NCBI GenBank assembly: GCA_001600695.1
Contig: BCKQ01000005.1
Location: forward strand, 570,593-634,592
Reading direction: 5' to 3'
DNA length: 64,000 nt
DNA from: Ascoidea asiatica
Lineage: Eukaryota > Ascomycota > Saccharomycetes > Ascoideales > Ascoideaceae
In this document: positions 9,901 to 19,312 of the stretch, one piece after another
Layout of the letters: each line of letters opens with the position of its first letter
Numbering within the stretch: position 1 is the stretch's first letter
Notes under the pieces: generated by a model
Told to the model about the DNA's origin: nothing
The model's database searches: none
What the model saw: only the letters and a program-made list of their open reading frames with translations
Program-made: the position numbers and the translations under genes

Positions 9901-12419
9901 AATATTTGAATTTCTACATGTCTTGCATTTTCAACAAACCTTTCAATAAATACACCTGAATCACCAAAGTAAGATTTAGCTTGATGTTGAACAGTTGCGA
10001 ATACTCTTTTTATATCTTTAGCAGATTCAACTTTTTGTAGACCAATACCACCACCACCAGCAGTTGATTTTACCATAACTGGATACTCTAACTTTTCAGC
10101 AATTTCTGCAGCTTCATCGGCAGACTTGACTAAGCCTGATCCTGGTGCTAAAGGAACTTCAGCTTTCTTTGCAATTTCTCTTGCGGAATGTTTTAGTCCC
10201 AATCTTCTAATTGCATCACCAGTTGGGCCAACGAAAATTATATTTTCTTGTTCACATTTATCAGAAAAATCAGCATTTTCGGAAAGAAACCCATAACCAG
10301 GAATAATAGCTTGTGCATTTGATTCTTTTGCAGCTTTTATAATTTTATCAATTGAAAGATAAGTTTCTGCAGCAGTTCTACCATGTAAAGGAATAGAAAT
10401 ATCTGCATCATCAACATGTTGAGCATATTTATCAAGATCAGAATAAACTGCAACAGATTGTATTCCAAGTTTTTTTAAAGTTTTAATAATTCTAACAGCA
10501 ATTTCACCTCTATTAGCAACTAAAACAGTTTCAAATGGTTTTTTTAAAGATTTTGAAGATAATTTTAAAGAATTCATATAATTTTTCCAACCACCAAATT
10601 CAGTAATATCTTTTGTTCCTTTTTGTAAATAACCAAATTCTTCACAAATAAAAGATTTTATCCATTCACCAGTATTTAATTCAACAGAACCAATTCCTAA
10701 AGGTTCTGGAACCATATTAATAAATTTACCAAAATTTTCAATAGGTATAGAATATATTTCAAGATTTATTTCAGAACCATTTTCATTATCAGCAACTCTT
10801 CTTAAACCAGGTTTTGCAATTGGACCATTTTTTGGTAAAGAATATAATTTATAATTTGAAGAAGTTTTAGAATTTGATAAAAAAGAAGCATTACAAATAT
10901 CTAATTGCCATTGTAATTCAAAACCTTTTAAATGAGCACCAACTACAGCTAATTTTATTGAATTATTTAAATCTGGTTTTGGTATACATGGAATTAATTT
11001 ATCACCAGAACCAATTAATTTTGATTTTAAACCACCAATAAATCTATTTGGTTGAACAGAACTTAAATATTGACTTGCTAAATCAAGTAAAGCATAATCA
11101 TTAAATTTATCAGAAATTAAAGTTATACCAAAAGGTAAACCATTTGATTTAAAACCTGCAGGTATTGATAAAGCTGATAAATCTGCTAAATTTACAAAAT
11201 TTGTCCAAGTACCTTGTTGAGAATTAATTTTTATTGGTTCATTTTCAATATCTTTAAAAGTTGGATTTAATGGAGCAGTTGGTACAATTAATACATGATA
11301 TTTTGAAATAATTTGTTTAACTTTTTGTAAAATACCTTGACGTTTATATTCATAATTAAAACAATCAACAGCATTAAATTTTATAGAAGAATTTATAATT
11401 GAAAGTACAGTTGGATCTAAAGTATCAATTGAAGGATTTGATTTTAAAAAATTTTCAGTTGCAGCATATCTTTCAACAACCCATGGACCTTCATAAAGAC
11501 ATTTAGCTAAATCTAATAAAGGATTAAAATCAATTGAATCAATATTTGAATTTAAAAATTTTTTAAAATTTAAAATTGAATTTTTATATAAAATTTCATT
11601 ATCTTTTTCACCATACCAAGGTAAATTTAAAGGTACAGCAATTTTTAAATTTGAATTTTTATTTATTGGAAATTTTAAAAGTGGATTTTTTGGAAATGAA
11701 GTTGAATATTCATCATTATTAATATCAGGTTTTGCTAAAATATTTAAAGTTAATTGAGCATCAGATAAATTTAAAGCAAAGATTGAAACACAATCTAAAG
11801 ATTTACAAGCAGGTATTACACCATAACAAGATAATAAACCTTTTGAAGGTTTTAAACCAATTAAATTATTTAACATTGCAGGAACTCTACCAGAACCGGC
11901 GGTATCAGTACCTAAAGCAATTGGTACAATACCTCTAGAAACAACGGAAGCAGAACCTGCAGAAGAACCACCAGATACATGATTTTTACTAAATACACAA
12001 GGAGTTTTACCATATGGGGATCTTGTACCAACTAAACCAGTTGCAAATTGATCTAAATTTGTTTTACCAATAATTATTGCACCAGAATTTTTTAAAAGTT
12101 TTGAAACAGTTGAATCAATTTTTGATAAATATTTAAAACTTGGACAAGCAGCAGTTGTAAAGAAATTTTTAACATCAATATTATCTTTTATTGCAACAGG
12201 TACACCATATAAAGGTAAAGATTGTTTATTTGATTTTGATTGTAATATTGACCATTGATGTTTCAATTCATCAATTGTTGAAATTGAGATCCAAGCAGGA
12301 TCAATTGGAGAAATTTTTAAAGAATTTAATAAATTTAATAAAGTATTAAAAGAATGATCAGGAGTTGATTCTTCATGGAAATTTTTCCAATCAGATATTG
12401 TCCAACCTATTGTTGACAT
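6930..12419 (-). CDS. DUR1,2: Urea amidolyase (urea carboxylase / allophanate hydrolase)
   Basis: 1829 residues, against 1835 in S. cerevisiae. This bifunctional cytosolic enzyme degrades urea to ammonia and CO2. Residues about 1-460 form the amidase-signature allophanate hydrolase domain; the triad is visible as K78 (AIKDN), S152 (GGSSAGSA) and S176 (TDTAGSGR). The small C-terminal allophanate hydrolase domain follows to about 620. Biotin carboxylase starts near 630 (VLVANRGEIAVRI), with a glycine-rich ATP loop (GGGGIGLQKV) and FLEVNTRLQVEHPVTE. The two carboxyltransferase domains follow: KipA/AHS2-like from about 1073 and KipI/AHS1-like from about 1430. The biotin carrier domain ends the protein, with biotin-lysine K1795 in VVEAMKTEM. 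All key residues are present. Codons in the 5' third are almost purely A/T-ending, while the 3' half is more mixed. GATAA boxes upstream suggest nitrogen-catabolite control. Confidence 0.97.
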   Translation of the reverse strand: MSTIGWTISDWKNFHEESTPDHSFNTLLNLLNSLKISPIDPAWISISTIDELKHQWSILQSKSNKQSLPLYGVPVAIKDNIDVKNFFTTAACPSFKYLSKIDSTVSKLLKNSGAIIIGKTNLDQFATGLVGTRSPYGKTPCVFSKNHVSGGSSAGSASVVSRGIVPIALGTDTAGSGRVPAMLNNLIGLKPSKGLLSCYGVIPACKSLDCVSIFALNLSDAQLTLNILAKPDINNDEYSTSFPKNPLLKFPINKNSNLKIAVPLNLPWYGEKDNEILYKNSILNFKKFLNSNIDSIDFNPLLDLAKCLYEGPWVVERYAATENFLKSNPSIDTLDPTVLSIINSSIKFNAVDCFNYEYKRQGILQKVKQIISKYHVLIVPTAPLNPTFKDIENEPIKINSQQGTWTNFVNLADLSALSIPAGFKSNGLPFGITLISDKFNDYALLDLASQYLSSVQPNRFIGGLKSKLIGSGDKLIPCIPKPDLNNSIKLAVVGAHLKGFELQWQLDICNASFLSNSKTSSNYKLYSLPKNGPIAKPGLRRVADNENGSEINLEIYSIPIENFGKFINMVPEPLGIGSVELNTGEWIKSFICEEFGYLQKGTKDITEFGGWKNYMNSLKLSSKSLKKPFETVLVANRGEIAVRIIKTLKKLGIQSVAVYSDLDKYAQHVDDADISIPLHGRTAAETYLSIDKIIKAAKESNAQAIIPGYGFLSENADFSDKCEQENIIFVGPTGDAIRRLGLKHSAREIAKKAEVPLAPGSGLVKSADEAAEIAEKLEYPVMVKSTAGGGGIGLQKVESAKDIKRVFATVQHQAKSYFGDSGVFIERFVENARHVEIQILGDGHGNAIAVGERDCSLQRRNQKVIEETPAPRLPESTRLKMRKASEQLASILNYRCAGTVEFIYDEKRDEFYFLEVNTRLQVEHPVTEMVTGLDLVEWMIYIAADMAPDFNQKITVSGASMEARLYAENPVKGFKPSPGQLTEIKFPEWARIDTWVKKGTIISSEYDPTLAKIIVHGKDRNECLQKLCKALDETVVYGCVSNIDYLRSIANSKMFAEAKVATKVLDSFEYNAHALEIISPGAYTTVQDYPGRVGYWRIGVPPSGPMDNYSFRIANKIVGNSSKAPGFEITLNGPTILFHNETVISITGGKAPVTINDVPKSMWEPITVNKGDKLTIGKLSSGCRSYLAVRGGIDVTEYLGSRSTFALGNLGGFNGRVLKKSDVLFLNQPALKSGSLLAPEAAPSKISSSLILDFPSKEWTVGVTCGPHGAPDFFKSEYIETFFQEKWKIHYNSNRFGVRLIGPKPKWARPDGGEAGLHPSNAHDYVYSMGAINFTGDEPVILTVDGPSLGGFVCAAVVAEAEMWKIGQVKPGDFIKFVPISYETARKIKVEQDKCIGSLEGILPIVSSSTAMEKLVNPILAETPANRNTPRTVYRQAGDRYILVEYGNNELDLNLSYRINRLYNMVQQNKTVGIVEMSQGVRSVLVEFDGYLTTQNVLLNTLIAYEREIVSVTKWKVPSKLIRLPMAFEDQKTIDAVTRYRETIRSDAPWLPNNVDFIANVNEITRSDVKDMLYTARFLVLGLGDVFLGAPCAVPLDPRHRFLGTKYNPSRTFTPNGTVGIGGMYMCIYTMESPGGYQLVGRTIPIWDKLSLGNHSQEHPWLLTPFDQVEFYPVTEKELNIMCDEANQGRFKVEVSDSIFDHGKYLEWVQENIDSIKNFQDNQGGEKSKEFSKLIQVANQELEKTGGIKKSEGDKLPEGAELVYSEYSGRFWKPLVKVGDTVSKGQGLIVVEAMKTEMTVTSPKEGKVHKIFHVNGDMVEDGDSVVVIV

Positions 12420-12448
12420 TATTTTATAAGTATTATTATAATAATCTT

Positions 12449-12849
12449 GATAATTTTAATTAATTATGATTAAAAATGAATGTTAAATAAATAGAAAAAA
12501 ATTATTTTTTGAACTTAAGCTAGATAAATATAAATTTTAACTTTATAAGTTAATTTTTATTATTAGTAATTGAGAAATTGAAATAAAAATTGAAATTATT
12601 ATGAATATGAATATATATTCGAGTTACAATTATAATTACAATTTTTTATATAAAAAAAAAAAGAGTAAATATCGAAATATTTATATAATTATAATATACT
12701 GTATATATTTGATAAGTGAACTTAATTTTAATTTGAAAGAATTAAATCACTTTTAGGATTCAAAATTTTTGGATCAAATTTTTATTAAATTGATAAAAAA
12801 ATTGGATTGATATTGAGATTAAATATTGATGATTATTAAAAGTGATAAA
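12449..12849. promoter_or_regulatory. GATAA boxes upstream of DUR1,2
   Basis: GATAA occurs on the + strand at 12449-12453, 12523-12527, 12711-12716 (GATAAG), 12792-12796 and 12844-12849. All are within 430 bp of the DUR1,2 start. In yeasts, GATA factors (Gln3/Gat1/Dal80 type) control urea and allantoin genes through such boxes. About one per strand is expected by chance at this base composition, so the excess is modest. Confidence 0.4.
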
Positions 12850-13084
12850 GAAATAAGAAGAAAGAAAATAAAAAAGAATTGAAATTGGAATTGGAATTGG
12901 AATTTGAATTGGAATTAGAATTCGCCTTTATAATTGAAAAACAAGAAGAATTGATAGAGACATATTTTCAGTTCATACAGAAAAAGAATTCAAAATTTAT
13001 GGGTATCAGATTAGGCTAATAGCTAATATGATTTATCTTATTACTAAGAGCATCTCAGAGTAAAGCCCATAGATACACAGTGAA

Positions 13085-13140
13085 CCCAGAGTGGCCCAGA
13101 GTGGCCCAGAGTGGCCCAGAGTGGCCCAGAGTGGCCCAGA
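13085..13140. repeat. 10-bp tandem repeat, 5.6 copies
   Basis: Five perfect copies of GTGGCCCAGA (13091-13140) are preceded by a partial copy. The unit is 70 % G+C in a genome segment that is otherwise near 25-30 %. The 10-bp period is close to one helical turn. It lies at the left edge of the GC-rich island upstream of DUR1,2. Confidence 0.95.
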
Positions 13141-14989
13141 GATAAGGCGGAGCAGGTCGAGACAGGCCCTGAAGAGCCAGCTGCTCAGCAACACCCGCCA
13201 GAACTTCGAAGCTGTCTTCGCCGACGGAGCAGGCAGCGAAGAACAAAGACTCGAACTGCTTTATTTATTCAGTTCCCCTTCCCAGTCGATGCTGAAGGGT
13301 GAAGCTGTTCCCCTTCTCTGTCGGCAGTCAGACAGACACTCTCACACCCACGAGAGACAGTCCAAGACGACTTTGGAGACACCTCACACAGGAGATAAAG
13401 GGAACATCGAAAACAACAAACAAATCCAGAAGAACCAGAAGAACCAGAAGAACAAAGAGAATCACGAGAAGCAGAAGAATCACGAGAAGCAGAAATTGCA
13501 AAAACAGCGAGAATCAGATTCGGGAGCCCGATGCAGCGCTTTTCTTCCCTGGGGCCCAGCCGGTCACGTTCCGCGCTCTCACAGGCTATCTCCCTCTGTC
13601 TGCGTTGCGTTATCAGTCTATCTCGGTCTATCTCGGTGGCGAGAGGCTAATGCAAGCCACGCGTGCTGGCGCCAGCTCCCATTATCTGTTTCCTTAACCA
13701 GCTCACTTCGATTTCGCCGAAAATACGATTCGTTTCTGTGATTTTGAATTCAACAAAGCATTTATGCGATTCAAGCTTAGCTTTTACTCCATCTATTGAA
13801 AGTTATTATTATTATTATTATTGCCAACACATTTATTCGAATAAAAGGATGTCATTTCAAAGTATTACTTAGCGAAGATACAAGAACTAGAAGAAACTTG
13901 GTATTTTACCCCATAAAACTATCGTAGCAATCGATTTCTCCAATTCTCCAACCTTATTTACGCTTTCCAGCTTTGAATCGTAGTAGTAGCCGATACCCGT
14001 AAAACAACCACCAAACTGGCTTTGATTACATTACAAAACTATTGAAATCGATTTTAAAAGTAGGGCTTTTTCAAGGTCCAAATTTCTTGTATTGATGTTA
14101 TCACGTGTTTCAGTGAATAATTTCAATCCTTTCCCGCGGGAAGTTTCCAGGTAAACGATTGTGTTAATTCCGGGGGAACTTTCCATTTAAAGTTGGTTCT
14201 TAATCAACGTTAACGTCACGAGTCATTTTCTCAAGCTTCATCCTTATTTTTGGTCTCACTTTGGATTTGTAAATTAAATGGCTTATAGTATCATATCACT
14301 ACTGTATTCGGTAAGAATAATATTGGTATATCTCTAAAATATTGCTTAAAAATTATTATTGTATATTTAGTTTTAAATGATATTTTTTGAATATATATTC
14401 AATTGATTAAAATATATTAGAAAAATTCAAAAAATTTGAAAGATTTGATATAAATGCACTATTGAATTAAAGTATTCTAAGAAAGAATAATTAAAAAACT
14501 TGAAAATAAGAAAATTTATAAAAATATTATTATTATTGTTATTATTATTATTATAATTATTATCATTATTGAACAATTGAATTAAAAATGTAAATAAATA
14601 ATAATCACAATCAAAAAATTAATGTATATAACAATAAAATGATAATATAAAAATATTAAAAAAATAAAATAAAAACAAAATTTTTTTAAAAAAAAAAAAA
14701 AGAAATAATGAAGCTTCTCTATTAAAACACCAGCTAAAATTTATTAAAACCCAGAAAATGAAAATATTAAAAAAACAAAAAAAAAAAAAAAATTTATGAT
14801 TTAAGAAATAAATAAAAAAAAAGGGTATATTAATTAAATAATTAATGAATAAAATCTTTAAAAAAATAAATAAAATAGAATAAAATAAAAATAAAATAAA
14901 AATAAAATAAAAATAAAATAAAAATAAAATAAAAATAAATAAAAAATCTATGATATCCATTCATCCAATCATATAATTATATATTTATA

Positions 14990-17900
14990 TTATAATGCAT
15001 TGATTTTCATAATAGGAACATCTGTTAATAATAATGGTGCTATAGTTTTACTATAATCATTACTTATTTCATTATCATTTTCTTTAGAAATAAAATTCTC
15101 ATATTCTTTAACAACTGTATTCCATTCACTTAATGCTTTACCTGAATTTCCCCAATTCTTATACAATCTATTTTTCATTTTATTACTTATTATTCCAAAA
15201 TTCTCATATTTTTTATTAATATCATAACTATTACCAATATTATTATTATTATTATTATTATTATCATTATTATAGTATCGATTATCTGTATTGGAATTGG
15301 AAAATGGAATTGATGGAACTTTTGGAATTAATTCTTCTACATTCATTTCATTTTCAGAAATAAATTTAATTTTTTTATTATTAATTTCATTAATTTCTTT
15401 TTGTTGATTACCATCTGAAAAAATTAATTGAAATTTAAAATTTGGTCGTGGAATATCTGGTGCTTTTTTATTAAATTCTGGTGGTGGAGGTATTGTATTC
15501 ATTGATCTTGGAAATTCTGCTATTGAATTTAATTGACTTAATGATTTATTTTTCAGTAATATTGATTTTTTACCTAAATTTGAAAATGAATCATCTGAAA
15601 TTGAAGATGCATCTTCAAATGATGTAACTGATGATGGTGTTGAAAAATTTGATGAAAATATACTTGGACTTATAGATCCTGATCCATTAGTCTTTGCACT
15701 ATTTGATGATGTAAATGAATGAACTGATTTAAAACTACTAATAAATGTTGACCTTTTACTTAATCTTTGATTACTTGGAGTTTTTGGTAATGAATTTATA
15801 AAATTATTTTTTTTATCTTTATTATTCAGTTCTTGAATTGAATTATCTGCACTTTTTGATCTTCTAAAAAATTTAAGTGCTGATCCTAATGATGAAATTA
15901 TTGTACTACTTCTATTCATTTGAGAATTATCACTAAACAGTCTTGAATTACCAAAATTTGAATTACTATGAAGTGTTTCCATACTATATAAACTATTATC
16001 TGACAATGAAATTGGACTTGTAGGTTCAAGATATTCTTTTCCACTAACACCCATTTGTAATGCTGATGAACTTGGTGAAAAACTATAAACTGCATCATCA
16101 AAAACTTCAAAAGAATGAATTTTTCTAACATTTTTATTATTTGCTGATGAAACAATATCATTAAATACAACTGTATTAATTAATTTATGTTCAAGTTCAT
16201 CTTTTTCTTTTCTATTTTTTTCAATTATACTAAGAGTTTCATTAATATTATTATTAATATCATTATCATTATTATTAGAAAGTATTGTATTAGTTGAATT
16301 AATTTCTGAAGCTGTAATCGAATTAATAATTATTTTTCTATTCGAATTTACATATGAATAACCAAGTTGAGATTTCAGAAAATTATCTCCTTTAGATAAA
16401 TTAATAAGTTTAGAAAAATTTTGAAAAGATTCTTGTAATCTAGATTCAATTAATAATTTCAAAGTTTGATCATTATCATATAATGAAGAATATGAAGGAT
16501 AATTATTAAATCTAGCTAATTTCCATACTAATAATCTAATATAATAAGATCTAACTAATGGTTGCCAATGAACAAAATATCTATTCCAATTCTCTACTGA
16601 AATTAACCAATTTGAAAGATTCCATTTATATCCTTCTCTTGAACTTATAAACCATTTGGAAAATGTACTTGAATTTTTACTTGATAAATTATCAGTAAAG
16701 GAATTATTTAAAGATAAATCTGGAGAAAATTTTATTCCATTATTAAAATCTGAAAAATCATCAGAAATAAAATCCCAAATATTAAAAAGAAATGAAAATG
16801 CTTTTAATTCAGAACTTATATATGAAGTTTTTAACATTGATTGAGTAGCACTAATCCAAAAACCCCAGTTAATAAAATGACTAAAATTATTATTTAAAAG
16901 AATATTATCATCATTATCTTGATCATTTTCATCAACTGAACATACATTAAATATAAATTCTTGAGTTAAATCTAATACAACATTAGCTCTAAGGAATTCA
17001 AATGATGAAACTTTTGAAGCAAAAATTGAAAATAATTGATCAAAATTCTTAATCAACAAGCCACTAAGACCTTTCTCATTTATATCATATGGATTATATA
17101 AAAAATCTCTTAAAACTTGAAAGATTCTAGAAATAGCATTGGTGAAACTAAATTCTGATTTATTTGTAACAAATGACCAAGTTATACTTGCTTGAAATTG
17201 TTGAGTAGTTGCCATACTAATGTTGGAATTTGAATTATTTTGATTTAGACCACCAGATGATCTGAAATTATTATTTTTATGAATTAAAGAGTTAGTACTT
17301 TTCATTTTATTTTGATTTTGATTATATGTTGGACTTTGATTTGGATTTGGATTATTTAATGTGCCATTATGAGAATTTTGGTTTGAGGTGGAAGAAGTAT
17401 TATTATTGATAATATTATTATTATTATTGTTTTGATTTAAAGAAGATGTTATACTTAATCTAGATTTTGGTCTAAGATTGTTTGAATTTGCATTAGAAAC
17501 AAGTAAATTTGAGCAACAATTATTAACAGTTGAAGATATTATTTCATATACATGTGCAGAAATAATTAAATAACCTGGAGAAAGTAATAAAGTATTATAA
17601 TTATTAAGAGATTCATTAATTGGAAATGAACAATTATCATCAACAATTAATGAAGATAGTAATGATAAATAATGCCTTAAAAAAGAAGCAAATACTTCAC
17701 TATTATGACTTGCCCATTTTCTTACCCATGGACCTCTTGGATCATCAATACCTTTAACAGGATGTATTGGAGGAGTGATTGCATTTAAATTTTTTTTGAA
17801 TTTTGATTTATATTTATTACGAGAATTATTGAATGAATTATTATTGGTGGTATTATTATTATTATTGATATTATTATTTCTAGTATTATTACTTTGATAA

Positions 17901-19236
17901 AAATTATAATTATCATAAACTTTATAAGTTTCAGTACCATTTTCTTTTAAAGAATTTATAATTTTATTTAAATTCATTAAATAATGAACAGTATTTGGAA
18001 ATTTATTAATTAATAAATTTTGATTTGATTTTAATTTATTTAAATTTGAAATTGATAAATTTAAGAAATTTTTTTCATAAATTAAAATTATTGAAGAATT
18101 TCTAACATTTAATAAAAATAATAAAGCATTTGAAACATTTGGTAAATAAAAAAAAGAATAAGCAAAAATTTTTCCAACAAAAGCAGAAGTTGATAAAGTT
18201 ACAGTTTTTAAATTTAATCTTTTAATTGAATAATCTAAAGTTTTAGTTAATAAAGTTATAAACATATTTGAAGGAGTTGGAGAATTTGATTTTAAGTTTG
18301 AATTTAATTTCCATTCAAATCTTGATAAAATTCTAGTTATACATTCTAAATAAGCAGCTTTATCAGCAGAAGATACAGGATGTTTATTATTTGATAAAGC
18401 AATAATTAAAGAATCCCACCATTTTGATAATAATTGTAAACCAATATTTGAAGTTTTTAAAGAATATTTTAAAGGTACTCTTCTATAAATATCATCAGTT
18501 TTTAAACGTAAAAAAGATAATAAAGATAATCTTAATAAATTAGTTCTATGAATACCATTTCTTGAATTAAATTTATTTAAATCAGAATCTAATTTTTTAT
18601 AATCATTTAAAATTCTTTTAAAATATTTTAAAGAAGATTCATTTTCTTGTGGAGTTAAAGGTTGATCATTTGAATTAAATTTTGATTTATTTTTATTTGA
18701 AATTTTATTTTTATATTTATTTGAATTTGATAAATTTGATAAATTTGTAAAATTTGAAATACTTGTGAAATTAGTTAATGAAGTTGATAAAGTACTATTA
18801 TTACTATTATTAATGATAATATCATCATTATCATCATCATTATTATTATTATTGTTGTTATTGATATTGTTATTGTTATTAAGATTAAGATCATTAATAT
18901 TTTTATTAGATTTAGAATTTGATATATTTAAGAAATGATGATGACGTTTATGTGAAAAAGTTAAGGAAGATGAAGATGATGAAGAAGATGAAGATTGAGG
19001 TAAGAATAAAGAAGGAGGTGGATCTAAAGGGGATAAAGGGGATGAATCTTTTAAATTTTTATTAACATTTAATAAATTCTCATTTTTATTATTATTGTTA
19101 TTATTATTATTGGATAAATCTATGTCAATATGAGCAGGGGATGGTTTACCTAAGAATAAATTAAATGAACTTCTTCTTGATTTTGATTTTGAAAGTAAAG
19201 TTGATTTTGACCTTGATCTTGATTTTAAAGTATTAC

Positions 19237-19286
<50 letters not shown>

Positions 19287-19312
19287 GGAGATGATAAAAT
19301 ATTAAAATCCAT
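14990..19312 (-). CDS. Large fungal protein of the DUF1765 type
   Basis: 1440 residues. The N-terminal 230 are low-complexity (Asn tracts near 10-27, 68-77 and 155-165, plus Ser- and Arg/Ser-rich runs). From about 235 to 1000 lies a helical region with WWDSLIIAL, then a YLECITRILSRFEWKLN stretch, and later DDPRGPWVRKWASHN and SPGYLIISAHVYEIISS. These are features I associate with the fungal DUF1765 family, whose function is not established. The C-terminal third is Ser- and Asn-rich, with a PPPPEF proline patch near 1280. Glutamine- and asparagine-rich insertions (about 640-700) break the conserved region. There are no membrane segments. It diverges from the deubiquitinase gene across a 2.3-kb gap. 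Family assignment is from remembered motif style, hence moderate. Confidence 0.6.

Larger units (their letters stand above)
12420..14989. other. 2.6-kb intergenic region with a large GC-rich island
   Basis: It lies upstream of DUR1,2 and downstream of the DUF1765-type gene. 12420-12930 is AT-rich promoter sequence with GATAA boxes and GGAATT-type repeats. From about 13025 to 14230 the G+C content rises sharply. That stretch contains a 10-bp tandem array (13085-13140), A+G-rich repeats at 13425-13500, CACGTG at 14102-14107 and the palindrome TTCCCGCGGGAA at 14131-14142. From 14400 on the sequence is again extremely A+T rich, ending in an AAAATAAAATA-type 11-bp array (about 14880-14940). Open frames of up to 216 codons in the island overlap in several frames and have no recognisable product. 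Confidence 0.65.

Noticed and set aside
13091..13741. 216-codon open frame in the GC-rich island upstream of DUR1,2
   Set aside because: It starts inside the 10-bp array and overlaps other open frames of similar size. It uses codons rare in real neighbours and shows no recognisable domain.
14619..14960. 113-codon minus frame, F/I/L/Y-rich
   Set aside because: It translates A/T-rich simple sequence including an 11-bp AAAATAAAATA array just downstream of a real gene.
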